64,000 nt of DNA, from contig NC_081415.1 in the NCBI RefSeq assembly GCF_030272615.1, positions 368,388,167 to 368,452,166 of the forward strand, in the 5' to 3' direction. The notes under the pieces were generated by a model, which searched no databases, was not told the DNA's origin, and saw only the letters and a program-made list of their open reading frames with translations. This document shows, one piece after another, positions 11,801 to 22,349 of this stretch. Within the stretch, counting starts at the first letter, position 1, and each line of letters starts with the position of its first letter. This stretch comes from Cryptomeria japonica (Eukaryota > Streptophyta > Pinopsida > Cupressales > Cupressaceae). The position numbers and the translations under genes were made by a program.

Positions 11801-13023
11801 AAGAAAATAGAATAGCCTTTTTGTCGAATCAATACTAATGATAGCAAATTTCGTTGTAATTCTGGAATAAATAATACATCATGAAGCACAAGGTCTTGAA
11901 GATTAGGCAACTTAAATCGAATAGTTCCTTTTCCAAGAGGTTTCAGACTAGATTTATCTGCTAAATAAATTGGACCATAGGCACCTTCATGAAATTCTTC
12001 AAAACAATCACGCCGAAATGTCATATGTTGTGTGGCTCCAGTATCTAAGATCCAAGAATCATACCATGAGGAATTAGATGTAAAATCTGAAACAGAAAGC
12101 ACATATTGATCACTATCATTGTCACAAGCAAATTGGGCTGCTCCTGAAATTTTATCCTCTGAAATTTTATCATCACTGTGCATTTTTGTTTTATCTTTCT
12201 GTTTAAATGAATTTTCTCTAAAACTTTCTATCTTGTCCCATGAGAGCTTACATTCATGTGCTTCATGACTACCTTTTCTACCACATCTTTTACAATATAA
12301 ATACTGCCTATCATTTTGATTATCATGTTGCCTCCATTGACCTCTAGTTTTTCCTTTATCATTATAACTATACTTTGAAGAGATTTTATTGATAGATTTT
12401 TCTTTTTGATGAGCAAAACAAACATTTTCAGTAGTAGTATCTATTTTCCTTCCAAAAGCTTTTTCACGTTCTGCTAACTTTTCAACCAATGTATCAAATG
12501 AAATGGTTTTCAATTGATTACTTGCTTGAAGAGACTCTAGATAAGTGGAATGTGTTGGAAGAAGTGCCTTGATGAAAGCAGTGAGATAGATATCAACTTT
12601 TCCACCCGCAGCATCAACATCATGTTTTATAGCTCTGATTTCAGAAGCCAAACTCATAACATCACCATTTTTCAATTCAAGATTAAACAATTTTAATTGT
12701 AACTGAATAAACTCTAATTCTGAATGAGAATCAAATAAATCTTTTAATTTGTGAAGAGCTTCCCATGCAAATGTGCATCCTTGTATATGTCGATACACAT
12801 CTCCATTAACAGAAGCTCTTATCAAAGCCAAAGCTTTGGAATTTTTATATTGCCAAATTTCTTTTTCTTTAGCATCAATTGGTGTTGTAGGTTGTGCATT
12901 TCCATCACAAATTTTAGACCATAAATCATTAAAAATGAGAGTGTTTTCAATTTTTCTATGCCATTCCATCCAATTATCTTTTCCTGTTAAAGTTTCTCCA
13001 ATCAATGAAACAATAGACTGCAT
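8812..13023 (-). pseudogene. Copia element 1 gag-pol polyprotein, one nonsense codon
   Basis: A single frame runs from the ATG at 13023 ([10 protein letters not shown]) to the stop at 8812, about 1400 codons, broken only by TAG at 9868-9870. Domains in order: copia-type Gag, zinc knuckle ([15 protein letters not shown]), aspartic protease ([13 protein letters not shown]), GAG-pre-integrase with integrase core ([15 protein letters not shown] and the E in NGVVERMNR), reverse transcriptase ([13 protein letters not shown] and YVDDLFITG), and RNase H (SDSDYAGD, SSAEAEYIA). The stop falls in the conserved APRA-W-YEKL block, so a tryptophan TGG has become TAG, a G-to-A change. All catalytic residues I checked are present. 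An upstream GTG at 13047 is in frame, but the ATG is preferred. Confidence 0.9.
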
Positions 13024-13167
13024 TCTGAATTTAAAATAAATAAACACTATTTACAAGGCCTGCAACTTTAAAATAACTTCTCAATCCTTTAAAAATAGAG
13101 AATAAATAAATTGATATCACCTGAATCAATTTATTGTTTCTGTAGAATTCTCTGCTCTTATTTCTCC

Positions 13168-13179
13168 GCTCTGATACCA
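13168..13179 (-). promoter_or_regulatory. Copia element 1 primer binding site
   Basis: The minus strand reads TGGTATCAGAGC one base inside the 5' LTR. This is complementary to the 3' end of initiator methionine tRNA, the usual plant copia primer. Confidence 0.9.
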
Positions 13180-13180
13180 C

Positions 13181-13403
13181 TGTTAGGGCAGAAATGTAAA
13201 TGAATTGATAAAATGAAACACATTTCAATTAAAATTCAAGAAGTAATTGCTGCATAATAAAGGCAGCGAACAGTTTGCACAGTTACACAAAAACTGTCGG
13301 ATGGAACAAATAAGTTATAACTATACAAAAACTAATAAAATCAAACAAAACTAAAATTAACCTAAAATAACTAAGTTTTAACCTAAAGATTAATACATTA
13401 ACA
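13181..13403 (-). repeat. Copia element 1 5' LTR
   Basis: This is the 223 bp partner of 8581-8803. It is followed on the right by the CACAAG target duplication and then resumed gypsy LTR sequence. Confidence 0.95.
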
Positions 13404-13853
13404 CACAAGGCCCAAGGGGAGGTGTGGAGACCAAGAGTTATGCCTTAAAGGCCTTTCTTGTCTTCACACTCCTTAAGGTTCACTGGGAAGACTTCCCAAT
13501 GTGCCTTGGGAAGAACAAGGGATATGATATTCCTTGAGAGATGTAAATGAAGAATTAAAAATTCCTCAAAAAGGGATGCTCATGGGGATTGGAGGAATAA
13601 AGAGGAATTAAAAATTCCTTGGAAGATGAGATTCTTAGAGGAATGTGAGTTTTTGAAAATCTCACATTCACCTAGGAAAAGAGCATTTAAGGAGAGTGGT
13701 TGGATGGAAGGGACAAGGAGTTGACTTTGTGGCTAATCATGATGATTAGCCACTAGCCACTCATTAGGAGAAGGATTAGAAGAAAGATTAGGTGGGATTA
13801 GGGTAGATAATATTTGTAGGAGGATTTGACTAGGAGAGAGAATGAGTGGAGGG
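13404..13853 (-). mobile_element. Gypsy 3' LTR, piece 2
   Basis: The sequence from CACAAGGCCCAAGGGGAGG to GAATGAGTGGAGGG aligns with about 34744-35193 of the intact 5' LTR with scattered differences. It ends abruptly at the insertion that begins TGTTGGTGCC. Confidence 0.8.
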
Positions 13854-14894
13854 TGTTGGTGCCCAAAACCACAGATTGGAAAACTTAAGGGTCTATCAAA
13901 TCCTCAACTAATCCAACTAGCCTTGGCCAACGAACAGGGATGGTCAAAGACCAAATCCCTCTGCACTTATGGCTCCATTGAACCTAGGTAGGTATACCTT
14001 TCCCTCTCAAGCACAAAAGATTTATTTAAAGTGATTTAAGTTTTATGATTAGTAAATGCAAAACTGGCAAATGATTGTTCTGCAATTATGCTTTATTGTG
14101 TGCTTTAAGTGAATGCCTTTTGAAACAAAATGAAAATGATTACGATTGTATATTAAGAATAAGAATGCTTTCAGGACTTGAAAGAAATATGAAAAGATCG
14201 GTTCATATAGGATCTGGCAAGAATGCCTTCTTCATTAAGGACCTTAAATGCATAACAAACCAGGACCTTAAAAGATGAATAACAGACCAGTGCCTCTATC
14301 CAGGGATATATATGGCACTTTGTGGATAAGAGATGTTATCAACTCCAGAGACAATATTAATTATCAACTATGAAGGCTTCAGTATGTGTTACACAAACAA
14401 TGAAAACCCAATCTCATATTTAATGCAACAACATGTGATGGCACATCATGGCAAATCAAATGACAAATTTATCAAGAGGACAAAGATAACTAATCAACAC
14501 AAAAGTATGCACAATATTTGGAAAAGAAACAACAAACCTTGTATATTAATCTTTAGGAAATGATTGCATACATAAGATGCACCGGAAGATGCTCCATTAC
14601 AGTTTGTTTGCACAAAAAGATGATTCTTGTTCCTATAGACTTCCTTGATACATATAAATTACAACCCTTACAGGCATAACTGGTTGTTTCTTTTTTTGTA
14701 ATTCTTATAAAAATCCTAGAACATCCCTCATCTACATAAAAAATGACTCACTACAAATATGTGAATCAATAGGCATAGATCAAAGGACAAACCCTTTCAT
14801 TTTTCTAAACTAAAATCTAACTAAAACATAACACCTAACAACTTAAGTGCTAAGATAACATAAGACAATTATAAAAGCATGAGAAATAAAAATT

Positions 14895-17613
14895 TCAATT
14901 CTTTGGATCCAGCCTCTTCCTGCATTTCTTGATGTGTTTAAGGTAGCCTTCATCCTTGTATGTAACTGCATTAAAAATTGTATCCCTAAGTGCCATATCT
15001 ATCTTGATTAGGTTCTCTAACTGGTCTACTATCTCATTCATATCCAAGGCATTTGCTTGGGCGACACTGAGGGATGCACTAAGTAAAGCCTTACATTCTG
15101 AGAGCCATGCACCTTTGTCCTTGATAACCCCTGCATCTTTAACCAAATTGGGAATCTCATTCTGCAAAACCTCTGGGCCCTCTTGGAACTCTTCCTTCAA
15201 CACCTTTGTATACTTTTCATGAATTTCAATTCACTTTGTTATCCTTCTGACAGTCTTTTCTTTCAATGTCTCCTCCTATAATAATAGATTGAGTCTGTCG
15301 TAAATCCTTTGGTTACAAACTATATTATCCATGTTTTTTTGATATACACCCCAAAACTCATCCAAAACCTTTTCTAGATTTTCATATCTCCTTGTCATGA
15401 ATACACAGGCAACATCCATCCTGATAGTTTTCATTTGCTTCTTCATCTTATTTTGTTCCAAGGCTAGTTTCTCAAACTTCCTTTTCCATTGGGAACTAGA
15501 GTCAGTGATTTGTGGTACTAGATGTCCTCCTCCTTTTAAAGCTTCTTCATACAATTCTTTGTATTTATGCTTTTTAGCAAGTTCCCATTTCAAATGAGCC
15601 TTATTAAACTTGGAAATGTCAATCCCTATATCTGCAGTGACCATAGGATCCACCTCTCTGACTTTCAACCTCATCATATGACTGAAAGCCTTATCTACAT
15701 CTATTATCTTAGGTCTCTTATTGGGAGGGTATAGGGCCCATAGCAACATTTATTCCTCATTTAGATCATACCTTGATCCAATAAAAATATCTTTTACTGC
15801 TTGGATACCCAATTTCATATCCCTATTATCCAAGTGCAGAAAAGTATAAAAAACAAATGAGGCACTCAAGTCCCATCCTAGAAACACAATTATACCAGCC
15901 TCCACTAGTAATTGCCTCCCCTTCTGTGGGGTCATATTGTCAACTTCTGCATTGATGTCTTCCTTCAACCTCCTCTTCATTTCTGCTTGATTTTCGGGAG
16001 TAATATTTGGCACCGATTCCCTTAATTTCTTACCTTTGAAGTGATACAGGAATGATTTGAACTCTTTAGATTTTATGAATTGATCATCTGATACGAAAGT
16101 GGCGTGCTCAATCATTCTATCATCTACCTCTGCATTCAAGATTGTGATTAATTTGTCCTATGCATCAGGCTCTTCTTCTCTATTAGGTACTTGTAATTTT
16201 GATACAACTTCATTCTCCCCTGAGTTACTTTCTGCACATTCCTCTTCTTCACCTTGGAGGTCCTCTAGCCTTTTTTTTTTCTGCTGTAACCTTCTCTTCA
16301 ATTCTTCCATCACATCAGCCAATTCTTCCACTTCCTTATTTTTGCACAAATCTTCCATATCATCAATAAAATGGATATAACCTTTTAGGGTCTGCCTTTC
16401 CTACACATGTTTATATATCCCTCAGGATCATAATTCTTCTTGGGTGTGTGTAACAACAAATTGTATTCATCTGCTAACTTTTTGTCAATGGCTTCATAAG
16501 CCCTAGTTGGTACAATCCTAAAATCTCCAAACTCCAAAGTCCCTAGAAAAAAGGCCTGCTTACGTGCATCCCCAAAGTGACGAGTATTGGAAACACCAAG
16601 CTGTCTAACCACTTCTAAAAATGCAATACGATCAGGTATTGGTCTAGACAATACATATGGTGAACACTTGAAACCGAACACTCTAACAAAAATAAAATCG
16701 ACACAGGAAAACCAATCACCCCAATTATGATTCACTTTGGTATTATGGTGCTTGAATGGCCAAAGAAAATTCCTAATGGTTTCCAAAAAGGATCCTTCAA
16801 TAGTTTCATTGTACATTTTGAACAAGGGTTTGATGAAAAATTATTCAAACTTAACATAATGGGAACTCACATACCTAGAATCCCATAAAGAAACCCATAG
16901 CTGCACAGGTTGCTCCTGTCCGTCCTTTCCAAACTGGTTTACTCTCAAACCCTCTGGCCACAATCCTTTGAATTGACCATAAAACAATATTATACACATT
17001 AATAGAGAATAATGCTTGAAATTCTTATCAGGACTATTCTTCAGGTTTAAAAAACCCTCATGCAATCTGTCTGCCAGATATGTAGTGAAATCAAATGATC
17101 TTGGTTCATGCCTCTAGATATCAGCTACCAAAACCAACGGTCCCATTCTTCCTTCATCAATCTTCCTTTCTCAACTTTATGAAACACCAAATTCCACCCT
17201 TGATATGTGGTGTCCATCTTTTTGTATTCTTCCTCCAAATCATCAAAAGACAGAGGCATCTCCGTCTCAAAATTCAAACCAAAAACTTCTTGAATTGTCG
17301 CTACTGCGAAACGAATAAAAATAGTCTCGTCAGGTAACAAGATGCATCTTTTAGTGGCATCATAATTTCTAACCAGGAGTTTGAGCAAGTCTATGTTTAC
17401 AAATACATTAGGGACCGTGAGTTTTTGTAGACCAATGCTCCATGGGTTAGATATAGGCATTGGGTCATTTCTCCTCATGTAATGACACAAGAACAATTTG
17501 TGTCCTTGCACTCAGGTCCATACATCACCTATATCCTTATATCTATCCTCCAGCCGATCACAAATTACAAAATTTTTCTTCAACCTTATAGACTTAGCTC
17601 CTGAAGAACTCAT
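14895..17613 (-). pseudogene. Decayed coiled-coil-tailed gene, copy 2 (PMD-like head)
   Basis: The likely ATG is at 17613 (MSSSGAKSIRLKKNF). Three frames cover the gene: 17613-17125, 17065-16385 and 16358-14895, with in-frame stops such as one before VQGHKLF and one near 16140. The head has LLPDETIFIRFAVATIQEVF, a strand-helix signature laid out like the PMD GE-T-T-D-LL block. A long middle region (FKHYSLLMCIILFYGQFKGL, WGDWFSCVDFIFVRVFGF) looks globular and membrane-free. The tail from about 16350 is charged and helical (EELKRRLQQKKKRLEDLQGE) and runs to KCRKRLDPKN. There is no catalytic motif and I cannot assign a function. It sits alone in the 13854-19209 insertion, so it is that element's cargo or sole gene. 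Confidence 0.55.
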
Positions 17614-17686
17614 CTAATCGATCATGTTCTGGTTTAGCTTCCTTTGCTTCACAACCTCTCCTACCTTTGATTTTTTTGATGTGTCA

Positions 17687-17932
17687 CTAGATATTTCTGT
17701 GACCTTCCTTTTTCCTTTCGAACTTGAACCCTCCATTTTGCAAATCCTCTATTCTGCACTCTGTAACTTCAATTAGAACTTCAGAGATAACAACCTTCTT
17801 ACGCATTACTTTGTGAAAGAAAAATGTAAATGAGACCTCATATATAAATTTATCTCCATCAAAGTTAACATCTAAAACAAAATCCTGGTTAGATTTGCTT
17901 CGTGTGATTTTAGGGCTATCCATTGGATGCAT
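17687..17932 (-). other. Short reading frame upstream of copy 2, uncertain
   Basis: An 81-codon minus-strand frame (MHPMDSPKITRSKSNQDF to KKEGHRNI) ends 74 bp before the copy 2 ATG. It could be an upstream exon or a chance frame. No domain is recognisable. Confidence 0.2.
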
Positions 17933-17978
17933 TAAATAATGGTTGTCATGTTTGTTTTCACACCAGATTTCTTAACAG

Positions 17979-18870
17979 TTGATCGGTGTAACTTTTCCCG
18001 AGAACTTAATTATTTGCCGCCACCCATAATGTACACTTCTTTAATTTCCCTTTTGTCCTTTTGATCGATGTAAGTCACCCCGACAGATCCTCCTTTCTTT
18101 CCTTTGTGGCATCCTGCCCATCGAAAATAACGCTCATCTGATAGTAGAAGCTACCCCGATGAGTTCTCTTTTATGGTTTGCAATTCTTTCCTCTCGGTTG
18201 CTTCATCATGTGTCGGAACAACCTAGTTGACGTTTTACTGATTCCCTGATGACATCGACTTTTATCTTGCAAAACCCTTCTACCGCTCCGCTCTATCGGC
18301 ATAGCTTTTCCCGATGAGGTCCCCTTGTCTACATTCTGCTTTAACTTCTTCATCGGGCATCGGGATAGCATGTAAACATCTCTCACCGATGGATATAGGT
18401 TACCTCGATAAGATTCTGAACTCCATTCTCATCACTTCTTTATTGACATAATTCTAGCTAATATTGTCGCCCGCCTAGCTTTTCTTTATTGGGCATTGGT
18501 GTAGCTATTTTGGTTCCCTCTCGAAAGTTAACATTTTCTTCAATGAAACCACCTTACTTCCGGTTCGCACCTTTTTCCTCTTGGCTCCCCTATTCATCCT
18601 ATCAGACATCGGGGTAACCCAATATTCCTGTCTTCCGATACTCTGATAATTAAAATGTTACAATCGCACTCTTCCTTATCGGTGAGGGTTATACCGATAG
18701 CTCCATCGGCTATCGGTATAACAACTTTCTTGCAGTTTTGATATTGAATTCTTTTTTCGATGGATACATCCTCTTACTTACTCCTCGATATAAGCTACCC
18801 CGATAATAATGTCTCACCTTTCTTTTGCGCTTGGCTATGCAGTCCTGTCGGGATAACCTATGCCGATAAT
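17979..18870. repeat. Leader tract studded with ATCGG / ACCCCGAT words
   Basis: About a dozen imperfect copies of GCTACCCCGAT or its complement (ATCGGGGTAGC, ATCGGTATAAC) occur near 17981, 18062, 18151, 18294, 18351, 18387, 18491, 18606, 18674-18722, 18784 and 18847. Both orientations occur and the spacing is irregular (about 40-110 bp). The tract lies directly upstream of the copy 2 gene, inside the same insertion. Confidence 0.65.
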
Positions 18871-19209
18871 TTAAATTTTGTAAATTTGAAAATTACCATA
18901 AATGTTAATGGCTCCAATTCTTCATATAGGGTGTATGCAAGCTAGAGGCACTTCTAATTTCATCATACTCACTCCTCTTCTGATATCTGCCAGAATGCTA
19001 ATATGATGGACTCTTTATGCAGTCTTTACTTATTGCATGCCCTTAGTGTGTCCAAGTGATACCTTGACACTCTCGAAACAACTGATCCTTAGAGAACTTT
19101 ACTCGTGTTAATAAGGTTCCTACACATGCAAACCAATAGTAAATGCTCATATGATAGGAAAAAAGGCTTCCATATAGGACAAAATGTTTTGTAAAAATAT
19201 GTGCTAACA

Positions 19210-19551
19210 AAGGGAATTAAAAATTAGAAGAATAATGCTAAGTGAGTTTAGGGAGTTTCTAGAAGAATTTATTAGGTTAATGATGGATTAGGAAAAAGCT
19301 TATTTGTAGGAATCACTTAGGTTAACTAATTAATTGAAATTAATTAGTTAAGAGGAGGAATTTAAGGAGTTTTAATATTGAACATTTTTAGAAGAATAAA
19401 AGGGGATTGATTTATTAAATAAATCAATCAACAAACTATAGTGACAATATTAATTATAATTAATTAATATTGAGGAGGAATTAAAAATTGGCATAATTAA
19501 TAAATTAATTATGTCAGGAACTTTTAAAATAATTATTTTTAAGTGTCTACA
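19210..19551 (-). mobile_element. Gypsy 3' LTR, piece 3 (LTR start)
   Basis: The sequence from AAGGGAATTAAAAATTAG to AAGTGTCTACA aligns with about 35194-35541 of the 5' LTR. In element orientation the LTR starts TGTAGACACTT at 19551, immediately after the polypurine tract. Confidence 0.85.
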
Positions 19552-19566
19552 TTTTGCCCCTCTTTT
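19552..19566 (-). promoter_or_regulatory. Gypsy polypurine tract
   Basis: The minus strand reads AAAAGAGGGGCAAAA directly before TGTAGACACTT. The plus-oriented element at 5960-5972 shares this core. Confidence 0.8.
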
Positions 19567-19819
19567 ACGCAGCGGCAAATTTGGCGGTGGGTAAAAGATA
19601 GAAGAAAAAATAGATAGATGCCCTAGCATAAAGCGTGGGAGGTGTATGCCCCCTCGAGAATTTTTTCAAAAGAAAAATTGACGAAAAATTCTCGAAATAA
19701 AGAAGAAAGAATTTGAGTGGATGAGAAAAGTGAAAGAGAAAGAGGGAGCAGATGTAGAAAAAGTAGAAGAGCATATAGAAGAAGACAGACCACGGGGGGA
19801 ATGGGCCCTTGAGGGGGCC

Positions 19820-19827
19820 CATATAAG
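19820..19827 (+). promoter_or_regulatory. TATA box of antisense PMD gene
   Basis: CATATAAG lies 77 bp upstream of the ATG at 19904, on the strand opposite to gag-pol. The spacing matches that of the PMD fragment at 4857. Confidence 0.5.
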
Positions 19828-19903
19828 CCACAAAGGGCCCAATGAGGGTCATTGTTACACACAAGCCTTGGAGCCAATCAGAGCCCAGAAGAGAGAAGGA
19901 GAT

Positions 19904-22340
19904 ATGGATCACATTCCCTCCCATGATCATCACGTTGAGAGTATCCGACGGTACGATAGACCCACCAGCTATGGACCACCGGTATGTAGGACTATCCCCC
20001 CTTTTGATTTTTTAGGCTAAGGGTAGAATTACGGCTTAGATTAGGGCCAATATTTGGCAAGGCACATGCATTGATTGACTTTACAGCTCGTGCGCCTATG
20101 GAGTAGCACGAGCACTGGCGCTTGTAGGAAATAGGTAGGTAGAACTAATTTTTTTTTTGGGGGAGGTGGTGTCTAGCGTGGGTTCTCGTGCATCAACGCA
20201 GGTGCTCGCGCATCCGCGCGGGCGCTTAAGGTCTTACTCGAGTGCTCGCATTGAAGGAGGTTGTAGGCAGGGGGAGGGGGAGAGTTAGGGTCTCTGTTAG
20301 CATGCACGCCTATAGAATGGCATGTGCACCACGGATTTTGTACGAGCGTAGGTAAATCAACGCGTGCACTAGGGAGGGGAGAGATTAGAGGCAGGCTTAG
20401 AATTTTTGGGATAGGTTGAGGGTATGGATGGACCTGAAGGGTAGAATAGGACTTGAGGACTCATAAATAATGAATTATTTTTTTGCTGGATGTAGGCTGA
20501 GTTGGGGCCATTGACCTCGAGGGAGAATTGGCCTGCTACCATGAGTATATCAAGAGTTGCAACCTGATGAGTTGGAGGTGCTAGCTACTTTAGGGTTGCA
20601 TTATGTGGGCAGGTGGTAGAGGATACGTGCTCATACTGCGATGATGACAACATTAGTGGAGAGGTGGGACAATAGGTATAACACCTTCTGGCTTCCTACT
20701 GGCGAGGTGACAATGACTCTTCTGGATGTATGGAGGACCTTGAAGATCCCCATTCGCGGTGTCATCCCAGAGTACCATTTGGATGTAGCAAATTTTTATC
20801 TTTGGGAGGCTTGTGAGTATGAGACCCCGCCGATGCTAGACAGGAGTAGGATGCACTTGGGTAGGGCAATTTATATTCGGCGTATTCCTCGCATGGTATT
20901 GGTTATTTATGGATTCTTGAGTGAATGGATTATACCTGATCTAGGAGGCCATGGATTTCTTGTTGGATGGAGCAGGTGCCTTTATTTTATGGTTCATGAT
21001 GGCATGCAGTATGCGTGGGGAGCCGTGATGTTGGTTTAGTTATATCATGATATGCATCTAGTGATGTATAGGGAGTATGCTAGCTTGTCCGCATGAGTGA
21101 TACTTCTCCATATCTGGGCTTGGGAGCATATTGCGGTTACTCGACCACTAGGTGTATAGGACAGGCGAGACCGTCAGCCATATATAGGGGGCTGCTACAC
21201 TATACTCAGATAGGGTCCATATGGTTTTGGTGCCAAATTCTTGATGAGCTTATGTAGTTTACATGTTGACCATTTTTGGGGTGTGAGAGATGGAGGGGGG
21301 ATTGGCAGCTACACTGGGCTGGGGTGGAGATGTGGATATTTGACAAATTAGTGTACATTATGGAGTATTATGCACCCTAGAAAGTGGCGAGACAACTTGG
21401 GAAGGTTCAGGGCATAGTGGGGGACATCCCATTATATCCTTGGATTACACGGGAGGTAATATTTTGGGGCCCAACAACGAGTCTATTGGAGGGAAGGACC
21501 AGTTTTTAGATAATGTCTCATTTGGTTTGGGATGAGCAGATGGGGGTAGGTGAGGATCGAGGGATGACAGGGGGATACAAGAGTTGGTGGGAGGGGCATT
21601 TGCCAGTACATCTTACCATTCCTGGGGTTTTGGAGGATGATGAGCTACAATCGATCGTAGATCAGATAGTCAGCAGGGAGGATGATGGGCAAGGTGAGAG
21701 AGTTGTGGTTGGTGCAGGGAGTGATGTTGGTGGACAGTAGAGGAGGGTCAAGGTTGTATGGAGGAGGGATCCTAAGGAGGGAGAGGGATAGGGAGTACCG
21801 GCAGGAGAGGTCATAGTGGCAATGGCTGGCAGGGGAGAGGATGTTGTACTTATGGATGTTCCCGAGGCAGAGGTGGAGGGAAAGGTAGGAGTATCATAGG
21901 CTGACGTTGACAGAGTGCAACAGGAGAGGGATATGACTCAAGCGAGGCTCCATTCCCTTGAGGATGAGATACAGATAGAGAGAGCTGGGAGGGAGAGTCT
22001 GGAGGTAGAGGTGGAGCGGCTGTAGTGGGAGATAGCAGATTTGACAGAGAGAGTCCATACAACAAGGACAAAGGTGGATGCTTTGAGGCAGAAGAGGGAG
22101 GAGTCTAAGTGGATGCTAGAGGAGGCACATATAGGGACAGCTACAGAGGCCCTTCAGGATGTTATCCATTGATAGGATGATGAGCTAGAGGGGCTACACG
22201 CCAGAGTGCAAATGTGATATGACTGCGGGGGGAGAGGGATGCAACGCGTCAGATGTTGGTTCCTGTAGGGCTTGGGCAGATGTACTCTGATAAGATGCAG
22301 CAACGGGATAGGACAAAGAGGGAACTTTGGAAGTGAGGGT
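19904..22340 (+). pseudogene. PMD gene with coiled-coil tail, antisense in the gypsy element
   Basis: Exon 1 (19904-19981) encodes MDHIPSHDHH followed by VESIRRYDRPTSYGPP and ends at a consensus donor GTATGT. A likely acceptor is the TAG before 20498. Exon 2 carries PDELEVLATLGLHYVGRW, LVERWDNRYNTFWLPTGEVT and MTLLDVWRTLKIPIRG, then HGFLVGWSR and IWAWEHIAVTRP, which follow the plant mobile domain block by block. Stops and frame changes occur after 21039. From about 21900 the sequence encodes a coiled coil (QERDMTQARLHSLEDEIQIE, then VEVERL). PMD proteins of the MAIN/MAIL1 type are nuclear and act in transposon silencing, and PMDs are also known from transposons. Position and strand show this copy is element cargo. 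The splice phase is not resolved, so a frameshift near the junction is possible. Confidence 0.75.
20070..20360. repeat. GC-rich motif tract in the PMD intron
   Basis: Words such as GTGCTCGCGCAT, GCACGAGCAC and GCATGCACGCCTAT recur in both orientations and form local palindromes (for example around GCGCATCCGCGCGGGCGC). The tract is far more GC-rich than its surroundings and sits between exon 1 and exon 2. Confidence 0.55.
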
Positions 22341-22349
22341 ACTCCAGGG

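Larger units (their letters stand above)
8581..13403 (-). mobile_element. Copia element 1, young full-length insertion
   Basis: Two 223 bp LTRs (8581-8803 and 13181-13403) have TG...CA ends and differ at one position (T at 8680, C in the other copy). The flanks carry CACAAG at 8575-8580 and again at 13404-13409. The intact gypsy 5' LTR near 34744-34750 has a single CACAAG and so serves as the empty site. The primer binding site matches initiator Met tRNA and a polypurine tract borders the 3' LTR. The polyprotein has one in-frame stop. The insertion is recent relative to its host LTR. Confidence 0.95.
13854..19209 (-). mobile_element. 5.4 kb insertion in the gypsy LTR carrying coiled-coil gene copy 2
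   Basis: The borders come from comparing the interrupted LTR with the intact one near 35193. The insert begins TGTTGGTGCCCAAAACC and ends TGTGCTAACA. The flanks are GAGGG on the left and AAGGG on the right, a near 5 bp duplication. TG...CA ends suggest an LTR or TRIM-like unit, but I find no LTR pair, primer binding site or polypurine tract, and no reverse transcriptase. It holds one minus-strand gene (14895-17613) with a 0.9 kb motif-studded leader. The class is unresolved: it could be a non-autonomous LTR unit with deleted LTR parts, or a DNA transposon with weak TGTT-type ends. Confidence 0.6.

Noticed and set aside
13854-19209. Call as a standard LTR retrotransposon
   Set aside because: Despite TG...CA ends I could not find an LTR pair, primer binding site, polypurine tract or pol genes.
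19721-20020. 99-codon plus-strand frame as a complete protein
   Set aside because: Its last third is the PMD exon 1 read into the intron; the TATA position favours the ATG at 19904.
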